DNA from: Gallibacterium faecale
GTDB lineage: Bacteria > Pseudomonadota > Gammaproteobacteria > Enterobacterales > Pasteurellaceae
Length of the DNA: 64,000 nt
Reading direction: 5' to 3'
Assembly (NCBI RefSeq): GCF_027920745.1
Contig: NZ_JAQIBB010000001.1
Span: forward strand, 1-64,000
Position 1 is the first letter of the stretch, and every line of letters starts with the position of its first letter. Shown one piece after another: positions 17,739 to 26,413 of this stretch. Position numbers and translations under genes: made by a program. The notes under the pieces were generated by a model. The model was not told the origin of the DNA and did no database searches. It saw only the letters and a program-made list of their open reading frames with translations.

Positions 17739-18612
17739 CTAAAAAGAGCTTGCTAGCTTTTTATTACGGTAACTCACACAAAAAGCTGCAAAAACAACAC
17801 AATCCAAATCACAGCGACTAAAGTTTGCGTAGTAATAATACTAGTCATTAATGGTAAATTTCCACCAAGTTGTCGAGCAAGAATAAAAGCGCTGGGAGCG
17901 GTAGGCATAATACCAAACAAGACTAACGTTGCTTGCATTAATGGACTGAGATCAAAGCATCGGGCAAACAGATACATAAAAAATGGTAATAGAATAAATT
18001 TTGCAAGTGAACTGATAAATAGATCACCTTTTGAACTATTTAAGTCCCGAATCACTAACGCATAACCAATAGAAAGTAATCCAAGTGGTAATGCGGCTTT
18101 GCTTAGAATCTTTAATAAATTTTCTAGACTGACCGGCATTCCTAATCCAGATAGATTGATCGCTGCCCCAACGATACAAGCGATAATAAGCGGATTCTTG
18201 ATAATTGATTTAATGAGATAGTTGAAACCAAGTTTATTGTTATCAGAATAGAAAGCAAAAATCGTCACACAACAGATATTCACAAAAGGAATCGCTACTG
18301 CCAGAATAATGGCACTTAATACTAGTCCTTCACTGCCTAAAATTGCATTTGCCAATGCTAAAAATACATAAGTATTGAAGCGAATTCCGCCTTGTACTAT
18401 TGAGGTAAAAGAAGCATTACTGGTTTTCCAAAATAAATTAATGATGATAAGGGCAATCAAGGTTGTGAATAATGCCAGCAATACTACCAGCATAAAAGTT
18501 AAGCTGTTTAAAGAAAATTTAGCATTGGAAAGCTCAATCACGAGCAGAGAGGGCATTAAGACAAAGTAAGTTAATTTATCGGCAAGTGGCCAGAATTCGT
18601 GAGAGGGAAAAG

Positions 18613-18620
18613 AGATTCTT
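18613..18620. repeat. Target-site duplication, left copy
   Basis: AGATTCTT immediately flanks the left end of the insertion sequence and is repeated at its right end (19644–19651). Eight bases fits IS256-type transposition. Confidence 0.92.
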
Positions 18621-19643
18621 GGCGTAATGGACAATTTGGATGCTAAAAACTTCTGAAAAGCTTATCATGAAAGGCTTTTAGATAGGTCAAAGGCTTTGAA
18701 TACAAAAAATGCTTTTTCTGTGGCTCAAATCGAGTCAAAAAGAATGGCACTCGCAACCATAAACAACGCTACAAATGTTCGGATTGTCATCGTCAATTTG
18801 ACGGTGGCAATCGCATCAATTCTCACGAAATTTGGCTAGCCTACACACAAGGCAAGCAAACCATCAAGCAACTTGCCATTCGTTATCATTGCAACGAAAA
18901 GACCATCAGACGACACTTAGATAAAGTCCAAATTACACTTAAAACCACGACATCAATCGCTGTTAATTTACTGATGGATACCACCTATTTCGGACGAGAA
19001 TACGGCATCATGGTTTTTGCAGACAGCCGAACGCAGCAAGTACTTTTTATCAAAACAGTTGAATACGAAACCAATCAACACTACCTTATGGGTATTCAAC
19101 ACCTAAAATCACAGCATATTGAAATACAAAGTATTATCTGCGATGGACGACGTGGATTAACCACATTATTGTCTGATATTCCTGTACAACTTTGTCAATT
19201 CCACCAAGTACAATGCATCATCCACTACCTATCGCGTCATCCTAAAGATCCTGCACCAAAAGCATTGTTAGCCCTCACATATCGAATGAAAAATTGTACA
19301 GAAAAAGATTTCAAACAAGGCTTGAAACAATGGTATCAACAACACAAAGAATATCTAAATGAACGTAGCATCAATTTAGAAACAGGTAAAATGTGGTATA
19401 CCCATAAACGTCTGAGAACGGCTTATTTCAGTTTAAAACGAAATATACCGTTGTTATTTCAATTTGAGCAATATTCGGAGTTGAATATTCCCAAAACAAC
19501 AAATTACTTAGAAGGTCTATTTGGAGATTTAAAGAACAAATTGAGATGCCATCAAGGGTTAAAGAAGGAACGTAAGATAAAGTTTATTCAGGATTATTTG
19601 ATGAGTAAAAATGACTTTTAGCCTCCATTTTGTCCATTACTCC
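18621..19643 (+). mobile_element. IS256-type insertion sequence (Zn-ribbon transposase variant), 1,023 bp
   Basis: The ends are imperfect terminal inverted repeats of 28 bp (18621–18648 and 19616–19643, 24/28 identical, outermost GG…CC, sharing GTAATGGACAA). They are flanked by the direct repeat AGATTCTT. The element encodes a single transposase-like frame and is inserted into codon 25 or so of the AEC transporter gene. Exact boundaries are supported by the target duplication and by restoration of the host reading frame. Confidence 0.92.
18686..19621 (+). pseudogene. IS transposase, intact DDE part but no usable start codon
   Basis: The open frame encodes a Cys4 zinc ribbon (CFFCGS at 18710, then RYKCSDCHRQF), a helix-turn-helix-like part (KQTIKQLAIRYHCNEKTIRRHL) and a DDE core: LMDTTYFG, CDGRRGL, CQFHQVQ and TTNYLEGLFGDLKNK. 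This is the Zn-binding variant of the IS256 family. The frame begins after an in-frame TAG at 18683 and contains no ATG, GTG or TTG before the zinc ribbon. Upstream ATGs (18640, 18667) are in another frame and stop at 18679. Translation from the first internal ATG (18974, 215 residues) would lack the zinc ribbon. It is probably inactive in this copy. Confidence 0.8.
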
Positions 19644-19651
19644 AGATTCTT
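19644..19651. repeat. Target-site duplication, right copy
   Basis: The second AGATTCTT, directly after the right inverted repeat. Confidence 0.92.
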
Positions 19652-19782
19652 TTAAAAAAATAGCCAATTAATATCAATCCAAATACGGGAAAGATGCTGG
19701 TAAAGATATGTTCCATAAGGTTATCTCAGTGAATTAATTTAAGCTCACTATGATAAAACGCCAGCAGCAATAAATCTATCGT

Positions 19783-20052
19783 TTAGGAATTTGGAAGCAT
19801 TAGTAAAATAAAAAATAACAATGGTGGAATAACAAAGCCAGTGGTACATATCTTAAGATATAATTTGGGCGTTAGTCTTTCTTCTGGTAGCACAATCAAG
19901 AGTAAAATTGAACCAAAAAAGAGTATATATCCAATAAAAATAAGGCTGTTCCATAGTTTAATTCCTGCATCAAAAGCCATTGCAACAGGGATAAAGCCAA
20001 AAAAAGCAATAAATAATATTAAGCAAACTAAAAATAAACGTATAAAAATCAT
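19783..20052 (-). CDS. Small membrane protein of unknown function
   Basis: The 89-residue protein has three probable membrane helices (LFLVCLILFIAFFGFIPVAMA, LIFIGYILFFGSILLLIVL and FVIPPLLFFILLMLP). I do not recognise a family. It starts three bases after the stop of the upstream esterase gene, with AAAGAG as ribosome-binding site, so the two are co-transcribed. The AEC transporter lies downstream on the same strand. The tight coupling to the esterase suggests shared function, but this is inference. Confidence 0.7.
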   Translation of the reverse strand: MIFIRLFLVCLILFIAFFGFIPVAMAFDAGIKLWNSLIFIGYILFFGSILLLIVLPEERLTPKLYLKICTTGFVIPPLLFFILLMLPNS

Positions 20053-20055
20053 TAT

Positions 20056-20874
20056 CTACTCTTTAAAAAATGCAAACCATAAAAACTCAACAAAATGATC
20101 TGCCCAATGTTTTTCATGATGGATTTCATTTGCCATTAAACGCAAACAGATATTATCTAGTGGATGCCCGGTGCGAATTAATGCTTGATAATAACGTAAA
20201 GTACAGTCGATATAAGCTTGATTCATATTAGAAATAAATTGTGCATCGGCATCATCACCTTCTTTAGTGCCAACTTGAATAAATACTTTTGTTGCTTGAT
20301 CAAGTGGATGATGATGAATAAAGTCAAGAAAGGCTGATTCACTAAACCAAGAGGCTAGAGAAAAGACGCCTAAATGCCCAAAGATATGCGGGTAAGCGGC
20401 ACTCATATAGGCAGTAATAATCCCACCCATTGAGCTACCCGCTAATAGGGTATGTTCACGTTCAGGTAATGTCCGATAATGTTGGTCAATAAAAGGTTTA
20501 ACCACTTCAACAACCCATTGTCCATACTGCATACCAAGTCCACCAATATGCCGCATATCAGGCGAACCAACGTCTGTATTCCAAGGGGCATATTCATCAA
20601 GGCGTTCAGTGCCAGCATTATCAATACCAACAATGATCATTTTGGGAAATTCTTTGTGATGTTTGATTGTAGGAATAATTTTCCATGAATAACCAGAATA
20701 GGACTCTTTGCTATAAAAGACATTCTGTCCATCGTGCATATAGAGTACAGGATAACGTTGCCATTCTTTTTGATGGTAGTTTTTTGGCAAAAGAACACGT
20801 ACCCGGCGCATATGATCAAAATATGGCACATAAAGGTAATGTTCTTGCATTTCAAGATAGTGATGACGATACAC
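20056..20874 (-). CDS. Esterase family protein (enterochelin-esterase-like fold)
   Basis: The 272-residue alpha/beta-hydrolase is of the esterase-D/Fes-like group. It shows VRVLLPKNYHQ, YPVLYMHDGQNVFY, the oxyanion segment MIIVGIDNAGTERL, the nucleophile elbow AGSSMGGIITAYM near residue 147 and a C-terminal NEIHHEKHWADH with the likely catalytic His. There is no signal peptide. Translation starts at GTG (20872–20874), six bases after AAGGAAT. It lies 20 bp after rsmI on the same strand and is followed by the small membrane protein. The substrate is unknown; siderophore hydrolysis is not supported by any siderophore gene nearby. Confidence 0.82.
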   Translation of the reverse strand: MYRHHYLEMQEHYLYVPYFDHMRRVRVLLPKNYHQKEWQRYPVLYMHDGQNVFYSKESYSGYSWKIIPTIKHHKEFPKMIIVGIDNAGTERLDEYAPWNTDVGSPDMRHIGGLGMQYGQWVVEVVKPFIDQHYRTLPEREHTLLAGSSMGGIITAYMSAAYPHIFGHLGVFSLASWFSESAFLDFIHHHPLDQATKVFIQVGTKEGDDADAQFISNMNQAYIDCTLRYYQALIRTGHPLDNICLRLMANEIHHEKHWADHFVEFLWFAFFKE

Positions 20875-20894
20875 AATAATTCCTTTCTCTGTGA

Positions 20895-21749
20895 TTAACG
20901 CTCAGTCGTAAAATGATCTAAGCCATATTGATAGAGTGCATTCTTTTTATAACCATAAACTTCGGCAACAATCGCTGCTGCTTTTTTTAATGGTAATTCT
21001 TGGCTGATTAATCGTAAGCTGAGAAGAGCCTGCTCACTAAAATCAGATTTATCTAATTCAGGAGCACCTTCCACTACAAGGACAATTTCCCCTTTACAAC
21101 GATTAGCATCTTGCTTTAACCAAGTAATTAATTCAGCTAGCGTGTTACCATAAATAGTTTCCCATGTTTTGGTTAACTCACGTGCCATGACCAGGTAACG
21201 ATCTTCACCAAAGATCAATAACATATCTTGTAATGTATCCAAAATTCGGTGAGTTGATTCATAAAAAATTAAGGTTCGAGCTTCTGTTTTTAATTCGTTT
21301 AAACGATCTTGACGAGCCTTACTTTTAGCTGGCAAAAAGCCTTCAAAACAAAAGCGATTAGAGGCAATTCCCGCAGCAGATAATGCAGTAATTGCAGCAC
21401 AGCAGCCAGGAATAGGCACAACTTGAATTTCAGCTTGACGACAAGCTCTGACGAGATGAAAACCTGGATCGCTAATTAGAGGTGTGCCCGCGTCAGAAAT
21501 TAACGCAATATTGATACCTTGCTGTAATTTCTCAATCAATAAAGTAGCTTTTTGCTGTTCGTTGTGGTCGTGTAGAGCGAATAAAGGTTTTTTAATCGCA
21601 TAATGATTGAGTAATAATCCACTATGGCGAGTATCCTCTGCTGCGATAAGGTCAACTTGAGTTAAAATATCCAACGCACGTTGGCTAATATCATTTAAAT
21701 TTCCGATTGGTGTAGCAACAATATACAATGTGCCAAATAAATTGCTCAT
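20895..21749 (-). CDS. rsmI: 16S rRNA (cytidine1402-2'-O)-methyltransferase
   Basis: RsmI 2'-O-methylates C1402 in the ribosomal decoding centre. The 284-residue tetrapyrrole-methylase-fold protein has LYIVATPIGNLNDIS at its start, EDTRHSG, LISDAGTPLISDPG and FEGFLPAKSKARQ, followed by the C-terminal RsmI domain. It is divergent from lpoA, as I recall for H. influenzae. Confidence 0.95.
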   Translation of the reverse strand: MSNLFGTLYIVATPIGNLNDISQRALDILTQVDLIAAEDTRHSGLLLNHYAIKKPLFALHDHNEQQKATLLIEKLQQGINIALISDAGTPLISDPGFHLVRACRQAEIQVVPIPGCCAAITALSAAGIASNRFCFEGFLPAKSKARQDRLNELKTEARTLIFYESTHRILDTLQDMLLIFGEDRYLVMARELTKTWETIYGNTLAELITWLKQDANRCKGEIVLVVEGAPELDKSDFSEQALLSLRLISQELPLKKAAAIVAEVYGYKKNALYQYGLDHFTTER

Positions 21750-21802
21750 AATTAAGTCTTTTATTTGCTTTTAAACTAATAGATAAGTAAGATTTCACAG
21801 GT

Positions 21803-21833
21803 GCTCAACAGTCAGTTGAGCGGTTTTCTTTTG
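21803..21833 (+). promoter_or_regulatory. Terminator-like hairpin in the lpoA leader
   Basis: Stem GCTCAAC (21803–21809) / GTTGAGC (21815–21821) with a five-base loop is followed by GGTTTTCTTTTG, about 45 bp before the lpoA start. It could attenuate lpoA transcription or end an antisense transcript; no alternative antiterminator stem was identified. Confidence 0.4.
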
Positions 21834-21865
21834 TCATGATAGTTCAAATTATCATAGGGATGAAT

Positions 21866-23596
21866 ATGTTAAACATTCTATTACAACGAATGAATTTAAA
21901 AAATCTTTTACTGATTTTTTTTGTGATGTTTAGCATCGCAGGTTGTAGCTCATTAACTGGTTCAGGTAATTCAATGCTACAAAATGATGCTTACGCAAGT
22001 TCAGATTTTTATTTAGATAAAGCCAACAGTAGTCAAGATGAAGAAGAACGCACAAATTACCAATTATTGGCGGTGCGTGCTTTATTAAGTGAAAATAAAG
22101 TCGCACAAGCAGAAAGCTTACTCTCTTCTCTCAAAGAGTTGGATAAGGATCAACAACTCGACGCTTCACTCTTAAAAGCAGGATTATTTGCCGCACAACG
22201 TGATAATAGCAATGCAACTGGGTTACTTAATACATTAGATATCAATAGCTTAAGTAACTCACAAAAAGTACGCTATTACGATGTGTTAGCACAGGTTGCA
22301 GAAAATAGCCAAGATACAATGGGCGCAATTAATGCACATGTGCAAATGGATCGCTTCATTAGTGATATGCAACGTAAACAACAAAATAACGATACAATTT
22401 GGAGCTTATTAAGACGTTTAGATAAAAATACGCTAAATAGCTTAATTGTTGATCCAAATGATGCGACATTAAAAGGCTGGGTAGATTTAGCTAAAGTTTA
22501 TAATGATCATATTTCTCAACCAGATCAAATGCGTTTCGCAATCCAAAATTGGAAAACAACATATGCTAACCATCCAGCAGCATTCCTATTACCGACCGAT
22601 TTACGCGGTGTGGTTAACTTTGAAGATTTAAAGATCCAACAAGTTGCATTATTGCTTCCGTTAAGTGGTAATGGAGAGCTTATTGGTAAAATTATCCAAC
22701 AAGGGTTTAATGATGCACATGGTAATTCACCAATTATTGTAAAAGCATATGATACGATGGCGGGAACACCGGTTGCGGATTTAGTTAATCAAGCAAAACA
22801 AGAAGGTGCGCAAGCAGTTGTTGGACCTTTATTAAAGGATAATGTAGAGTCGTTATTAAATAGTAATGCAATGCAAGGATTAAGCGTTTTAACCTTAAAT
22901 ACCGCACCAAGTATGCGTCCATTACAAGGTGTTTGTTATTATGGTTTATCACCAGAAGATGAAGCGCAATCAGCAGCAGTGAAAATGTGGAATGACGGCG
23001 AAACTAACCCGATTGTGTTTGTACCACAAAATGATTTAGGTCAGCGTAGTTCTTCTGCATTTAATGCGAAATGGCAAAGTTTAGCAGGCACAGATGCTAA
23101 CACTTACTACTACAATTTAGTGGATGATATTTTGGCAAATATTAAAAATGCGACTATGTCAGGAAAAGTGAACGCAATTTATGTTGTTGCTGATAGCCAA
23201 CAATTACAAGAGATCAAAACTGCATTAGATAATTCTGATGCACATGGTATTGCGATTTATGCTATGTCACGTAGTAATTCAGCCAATAATGGTCCAGATT
23301 ATCGTTTAACAATGAATGGCGTAAAATTTAGTGATATTCCGTTCTTAAGCGATATAAATTCAGCAAGCTATCAACAAGCATTAAAACTCGCAAATGGGGA
23401 TTATTCTTTACTCCGTTTATATGCAATGGGCGCTGATGCTTGGATGTTGATTAACAAATTTGCTGAAATGCGTCAAATTCCAGGTTTCACAATCAATGGG
23501 CTTACTGGCGTATTGAGCGCAGGCGATGGCTGTAATATTGAGCGCGCAATGACTTGGATGCAATACGATAACGGCAATATTAAGACAATTAACTAA
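21866..23596 (+). CDS. lpoA: Penicillin-binding protein activator lipoprotein LpoA
   Basis: LpoA is an outer-membrane lipoprotein that reaches through the periplasm to stimulate PBP1A. The lipobox FSIAGC places the lipidated Cys at residue 27 from the ATG at 21866, which has AGGG at proper spacing; in-frame ATGs at 21836, 21860 and 21890 are alternatives. An N-terminal TPR-like helical domain (residues ~30–240) is followed by a periplasmic-binding-protein-like fold beginning QQVALLLPLSGNGELIG. The order rsmI–lpoA–yraN–diaA–dolP is conserved. Confidence 0.94.
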   Translation: MLNILLQRMNLKNLLLIFFVMFSIAGCSSLTGSGNSMLQNDAYASSDFYLDKANSSQDEEERTNYQLLAVRALLSENKVAQAESLLSSLKELDKDQQLDASLLKAGLFAAQRDNSNATGLLNTLDINSLSNSQKVRYYDVLAQVAENSQDTMGAINAHVQMDRFISDMQRKQQNNDTIWSLLRRLDKNTLNSLIVDPNDATLKGWVDLAKVYNDHISQPDQMRFAIQNWKTTYANHPAAFLLPTDLRGVVNFEDLKIQQVALLLPLSGNGELIGKIIQQGFNDAHGNSPIIVKAYDTMAGTPVADLVNQAKQEGAQAVVGPLLKDNVESLLNSNAMQGLSVLTLNTAPSMRPLQGVCYYGLSPEDEAQSAAVKMWNDGETNPIVFVPQNDLGQRSSSAFNAKWQSLAGTDANTYYYNLVDDILANIKNATMSGKVNAIYVVADSQQLQEIKTALDNSDAHGIAIYAMSRSNSANNGPDYRLTMNGVKFSDIPFLSDINSASYQQALKLANGDYSLLRLYAMGADAWMLINKFAEMRQIPGFTINGLTGVLSAGDGCNIERAMTWMQYDNGNIKTIN

Positions 23597-23599
23597 ATA

Positions 23600-23971
23600 A
23601 TGGCGTTATTCCAACCAAGAAAACAAGGCGGCGAGTTTGAACAACAAGCTCGCCGTTTTTTAGAACAAAAAGGTTTAGTATTTATTGCTGCAAATCAGGT
23701 ATTTAAATGTGGTGAACTTGATCTCATTATGCGAGATCAGCAAACGATAGTGTTTGTTGAAGTGCGTCAGCGTAAGAGTGATAAATTTGGATCAGCCGTA
23801 GAGAGTGTTTCTTGGCGTAAACAGCAGAAATGGATTAATGCGGCAAATTTATGGTTAAGTCAATTTGCAGAGAGTTTAGATACCGTAGATTGTCGGTTTG
23901 ATGTGATCGCTTATGATGGCACTCAACATCAATTAACATGGTTAAAAAATTTTATTGAATTCAATGGTTGA
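23600..23971 (+). CDS. yraN: UPF0102 family protein YraN
   Basis: The 123-residue protein has a predicted nuclease-like (restriction-endonuclease-fold) core: GGEFEQQARRFLEQKG, CGELDLIMRDQQTIVFVEVRQRK (D-x21-E-x-K-like pattern) and FDVIAYDG. No function is proven in the family. It starts three bases after lpoA and its 3' end overlaps possible upstream starts of diaA. Confidence 0.92.
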   Translation: MALFQPRKQGGEFEQQARRFLEQKGLVFIAANQVFKCGELDLIMRDQQTIVFVEVRQRKSDKFGSAVESVSWRKQQKWINAANLWLSQFAESLDTVDCRFDVIAYDGTQHQLTWLKNFIEFNG

Positions 23972-23975
23972 TTTT

Positions 23976-24554
23976 ATGTTAGATCGAATAAAAGCATTAT
24001 ATGAAGAGAGCATTAAAGGACATATTGCCACTGCCGCAGTTATTCCGGAAATCTTAGAAAAAACGACCAATGAATTAACTCAATGTCTATTACGTGGTAA
24101 TAAAATGGTGGTGTTTGGTTATGGTCGTTCTGCAGCCAATGCACAACTTTTTGTTGCTAACTTAATTAATCGTTACCAATTAGCACGTCCAAGTTTTCCC
24201 GCAGTTTATTTAGGGTTAGATGGTGCGGTAGGTGCAGCATTATTAAGTGATAATAATTTATTAGAAGCATATCAAAAGCAGTTTAATACATTGATACAAA
24301 CTGGCGATATTTTTGTCGTTTTGACTCCAGATACAGAAGAAATTTCGCTCTCATTAATTCGTAATGCAAAAGAAAAAGATATTTTAGTGGTTGCATTAAC
24401 AGGCGATAAAAGCGATCATCTAAATGGGCTGCTAGATGAAAAAGATATTAACATCGCAGTTCCAGTGCAAAAAGAAGTACGTACTTTAGAACAACATTTA
24501 TTTATTATTAATACTTTATGCGAATTAATTGATTTTTCGCTTTTCTCTCATTAA
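23976..24554 (+). CDS. diaA: DnaA initiator-associating protein DiaA (SIS domain)
   Basis: DiaA forms tetramers that bind DnaA and promote orderly initiation at oriC. The protein has the SIS-domain phosphosugar-binding fold with GNKMVVFGYGRSAANAQLFVANLINRY and later VVALTGD. The frame is open from 23955, but the ATG at 23976 gives the family N-terminus MLDRIKALYEESI (192 residues). It sits directly after yraN in the conserved cluster. GmhA (heptose isomerase) is related, but this position argues for DiaA. Confidence 0.9.
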   Translation: MLDRIKALYEESIKGHIATAAVIPEILEKTTNELTQCLLRGNKMVVFGYGRSAANAQLFVANLINRYQLARPSFPAVYLGLDGAVGAALLSDNNLLEAYQKQFNTLIQTGDIFVVLTPDTEEISLSLIRNAKEKDILVVALTGDKSDHLNGLLDEKDINIAVPVQKEVRTLEQHLFIINTLCELIDFSLFSH

Positions 24555-24574
24555 TCCCAATAAAGGAGGCAATG

Positions 24575-25165
24575 ATGCAAAATCATCAGTGGAAAAACTT
24601 GATCAAATTAGGTTCAACCTTAGCGGTTATCCTCTTATTACAAGGCTGTGTCGCAGCAGTTCTTGGTGGTGGTGCATTAGCGACTAAAGTTGCTACCGAT
24701 CCACGTACTACTGGCACTCAAATTGATGATCAAACATTAGAATTGCGTGTTGCGGATGCATTACGTAAAGATAAACAGCTTGACGAACAAGCACATATTA
24801 GTGCGATTGTTTATAATGCGAGAGTGTTGCTAGTAGGACAAGCGCCAAGTGAAGATTTACGTGAGGTCGCAACTAATCTTGCTCGAGGTGTGAAAGATAT
24901 TGCTGATGTTTATGAACAAATTGAGATTGGACCAAAAGTCACTTTTGCACAGGCAAGCAAGGATACTTGGATTACCACTCAAGCAAAATCTAAACTCTTT
25001 GTAAATGGTAATGTGAAAGCGACAGATGTAAAAGTAGTGACAGAAAATGGCGTTGTTTATCTATTAGGTCGTTTAACACAAGCACAAGCAAATGCTGCGG
25101 TAGATGCGGTGCGAACTATCAATGGTGTTAAGAAAGTTGTAAGAGTATTTACTTATTTAAATTAA
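24575..25165 (+). CDS. dolP: Outer-membrane lipoprotein DolP with two BON domains
   Basis: DolP (YraP) is an outer-membrane lipoprotein that supports envelope integrity and BAM function in E. coli. A lipobox LLLQGC lies near residue 26, followed by a glycine-rich patch and two BON domains (about residues 45–115 and 120–195; ELRVADALRKD and WITTQAKSKLFVN mark their starts). Two adjacent ATGs exist; the second (24575) has ideal spacing from AAAGGAGG. It ends the rsmI-divergent lpoA–dolP operon. Confidence 0.93.
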   Translation: MQNHQWKNLIKLGSTLAVILLLQGCVAAVLGGGALATKVATDPRTTGTQIDDQTLELRVADALRKDKQLDEQAHISAIVYNARVLLVGQAPSEDLREVATNLARGVKDIADVYEQIEIGPKVTFAQASKDTWITTQAKSKLFVNGNVKATDVKVVTENGVVYLLGRLTQAQANAAVDAVRTINGVKKVVRVFTYLN

Positions 25166-25194
25166 ATAATGGTGTAAAAAGAATTTGCTAGATA

Positions 25195-25229
25195 ATGCCT
25201 TAAATAGTTATGCTATTTAAGGCATTTTT
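25195..25229 (+). terminator. Intrinsic terminator after dolP
   Basis: Arms ATGCCTTAAATAG (25195–25207) and CTATTTAAGGCAT (25213–25225) pair perfectly over 13 bp and are followed by TTTT. Confidence 0.85.
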
Positions 25230-25279
25230 GATCAGTAAGATATATTTAAATGGGGACTGTCAGATTAGGTTTGATCTTC

Positions 25280-25318
25280 TACAGATAAAGGTAGTGAATT
25301 CTCGATAATTCACTACCT
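25280..25318 (-). terminator. Probable terminator after hel
   Basis: Arms 25289–25300 (AGGTAGTGAATT) and 25307–25318 (AATTCACTACCT) pair perfectly over 12 bp. On the − strand the stem is followed by TTTATCTG. It lies 22 bp beyond the hel stop. Confidence 0.7.
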
Positions 25319-25339
25319 GATGCAAAATAATCCGAAAGA

Positions 25340-26158
25340 TTACTTACCATCCCATGCTTTTAATGCTGCTTCACGGATTTTTAGTTGTTCAGAAGCAGAT
25401 TTTTTGAAATAGTTAGGATCTAAACCGCCTTCCCAGTCACCATAATTTGGATTTGGTAAAACAATATATTGTTTACCAAATTTGCTTTCATTTTCTGCGA
25501 CAAACTGACGACGTTCTGCATTTGGTTTATGATAAGTGGCATCACCATAATCATTAAGATTATCACCAACATACATCACAATTTCATAACCCATTTTTTC
25601 AATTTCTGCAAAGCGAGCAGATTTAGCTGATTTATCTTTCTTCAATAATAATGTTTTATCATTAACACCAGTAAAACCAAGGCGTTTCATATCATCAATA
25701 GTTGCAGCTTTTTCATTGCTATCTTTACGATTTGACACATAGAACATGGTACCACCATGGCTATTTACATAATTAGCAAACTCTACGGCACCAGGCACTG
25801 CGGCAGTTTGGCGTGCATTTACCCATTTAGTCCAACCTTCACTAGTGTAAGGTTGTAAATTTTTAGATTGCCATGCAGCATGAGCACTATTATCTAATAA
25901 GGTTTCATCTAGGTCAGAAACAACTGCTTTTTTCTTCCCTTTTTGTACTTTGGCTTTATCAAAGCTTACTTTAGCAATATTAAAGGCTTGATAAGCTAAA
26001 GCTTGATATTCACCAGATTGTTGAACCCAGTTCACACCAAAAGTAGCTTGATCAACTAAGCGTTGTGCAGCTTGTTGTTCAACATTTTGCTGTGTACTGC
26101 AAGCAGACAATGCTAATGCAGCAGAAATAGCCAAAACACTTAATTTTAATGTTCTCAT
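25340..26158 (-). CDS. hel: Lipoprotein e(P4), class C acid phosphatase / 5'-nucleotidase
   Basis: This outer-membrane lipoprotein dephosphorylates NMN and other nucleotides; in Haemophilus it is part of NAD (V-factor) and haem-linked nutrition. The signal peptide ends in LALSAC with lipidated Cys20. The HAD phosphatase motif SDLDETLLDN (nucleophile Asp82, second Asp84) and GDNLNDYGD (metal Asp) are intact. Length (272) matches the known e(P4). AAGGAGAG precedes the ATG. It is divergent from lemA, with a CRP-type site between. Confidence 0.94.
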   Translation of the reverse strand: MRTLKLSVLAISAALALSACSTQQNVEQQAAQRLVDQATFGVNWVQQSGEYQALAYQAFNIAKVSFDKAKVQKGKKKAVVSDLDETLLDNSAHAAWQSKNLQPYTSEGWTKWVNARQTAAVPGAVEFANYVNSHGGTMFYVSNRKDSNEKAATIDDMKRLGFTGVNDKTLLLKKDKSAKSARFAEIEKMGYEIVMYVGDNLNDYGDATYHKPNAERRQFVAENESKFGKQYIVLPNPNYGDWEGGLDPNYFKKSASEQLKIREAALKAWDGK

Positions 26159-26235
26159 TGTTCTCTCCTTGAAGTTATTGCAATAATGAGCTTGGCTATT
26201 CTACTCCTTTCCGAGTGAATAATTTCATTAAAATC

Positions 26236-26251
26236 TGTGAAGCAGATCACA
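26236..26251. promoter_or_regulatory. CRP-type operator between hel and lemA
   Basis: TGTGAAGCAGATCACA is a perfect TGTGA-N6-TCACA palindrome. A −10-like TAATAG at 26271–26276 would put it near −40 for lemA (class II spacing). It could alternatively serve hel, whose ATG is 78 bp away on the other side, although the hel −10 candidate (26198–26203) gives an atypical distance. Confidence 0.7.
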
Positions 26252-26413
26252 AATATTAATTGTTATTCAGTAATAGAGGCATAAGCGAACAATTAATCAT
26301 CACTAAGTTGGATAGAAGTTTAGCCAGTGAGTAAATTGCATTACAATAAATAACTTTATTAAACAGACTATGTCGTTTTATGACGTTGTTAATTCAATCA
26401 TAAAGAGGAATAT

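Larger units (their letters stand above)
17774..19716 (-). pseudogene. AEC-family transporter gene interrupted by an insertion sequence
   Basis: On the − strand the gene starts at ATG 19716–19714 (MEHIFTSIFPVFGLILIGYF), runs into the insertion at 19644, and resumes at 18620 with RISFPSHEFWPLADKL down to the stop at 17774. Removing the 1,023-bp element and one copy of the 8-bp duplication restores one continuous frame of about 305 residues, the normal size for AEC (auxin-efflux-carrier-like) permeases with ten membrane helices. The large remaining piece can begin at TTG inside the element end (18634) but lacks the first helix, so activity is doubtful. The disruption appears to be its only lesion. 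Confidence 0.9.
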
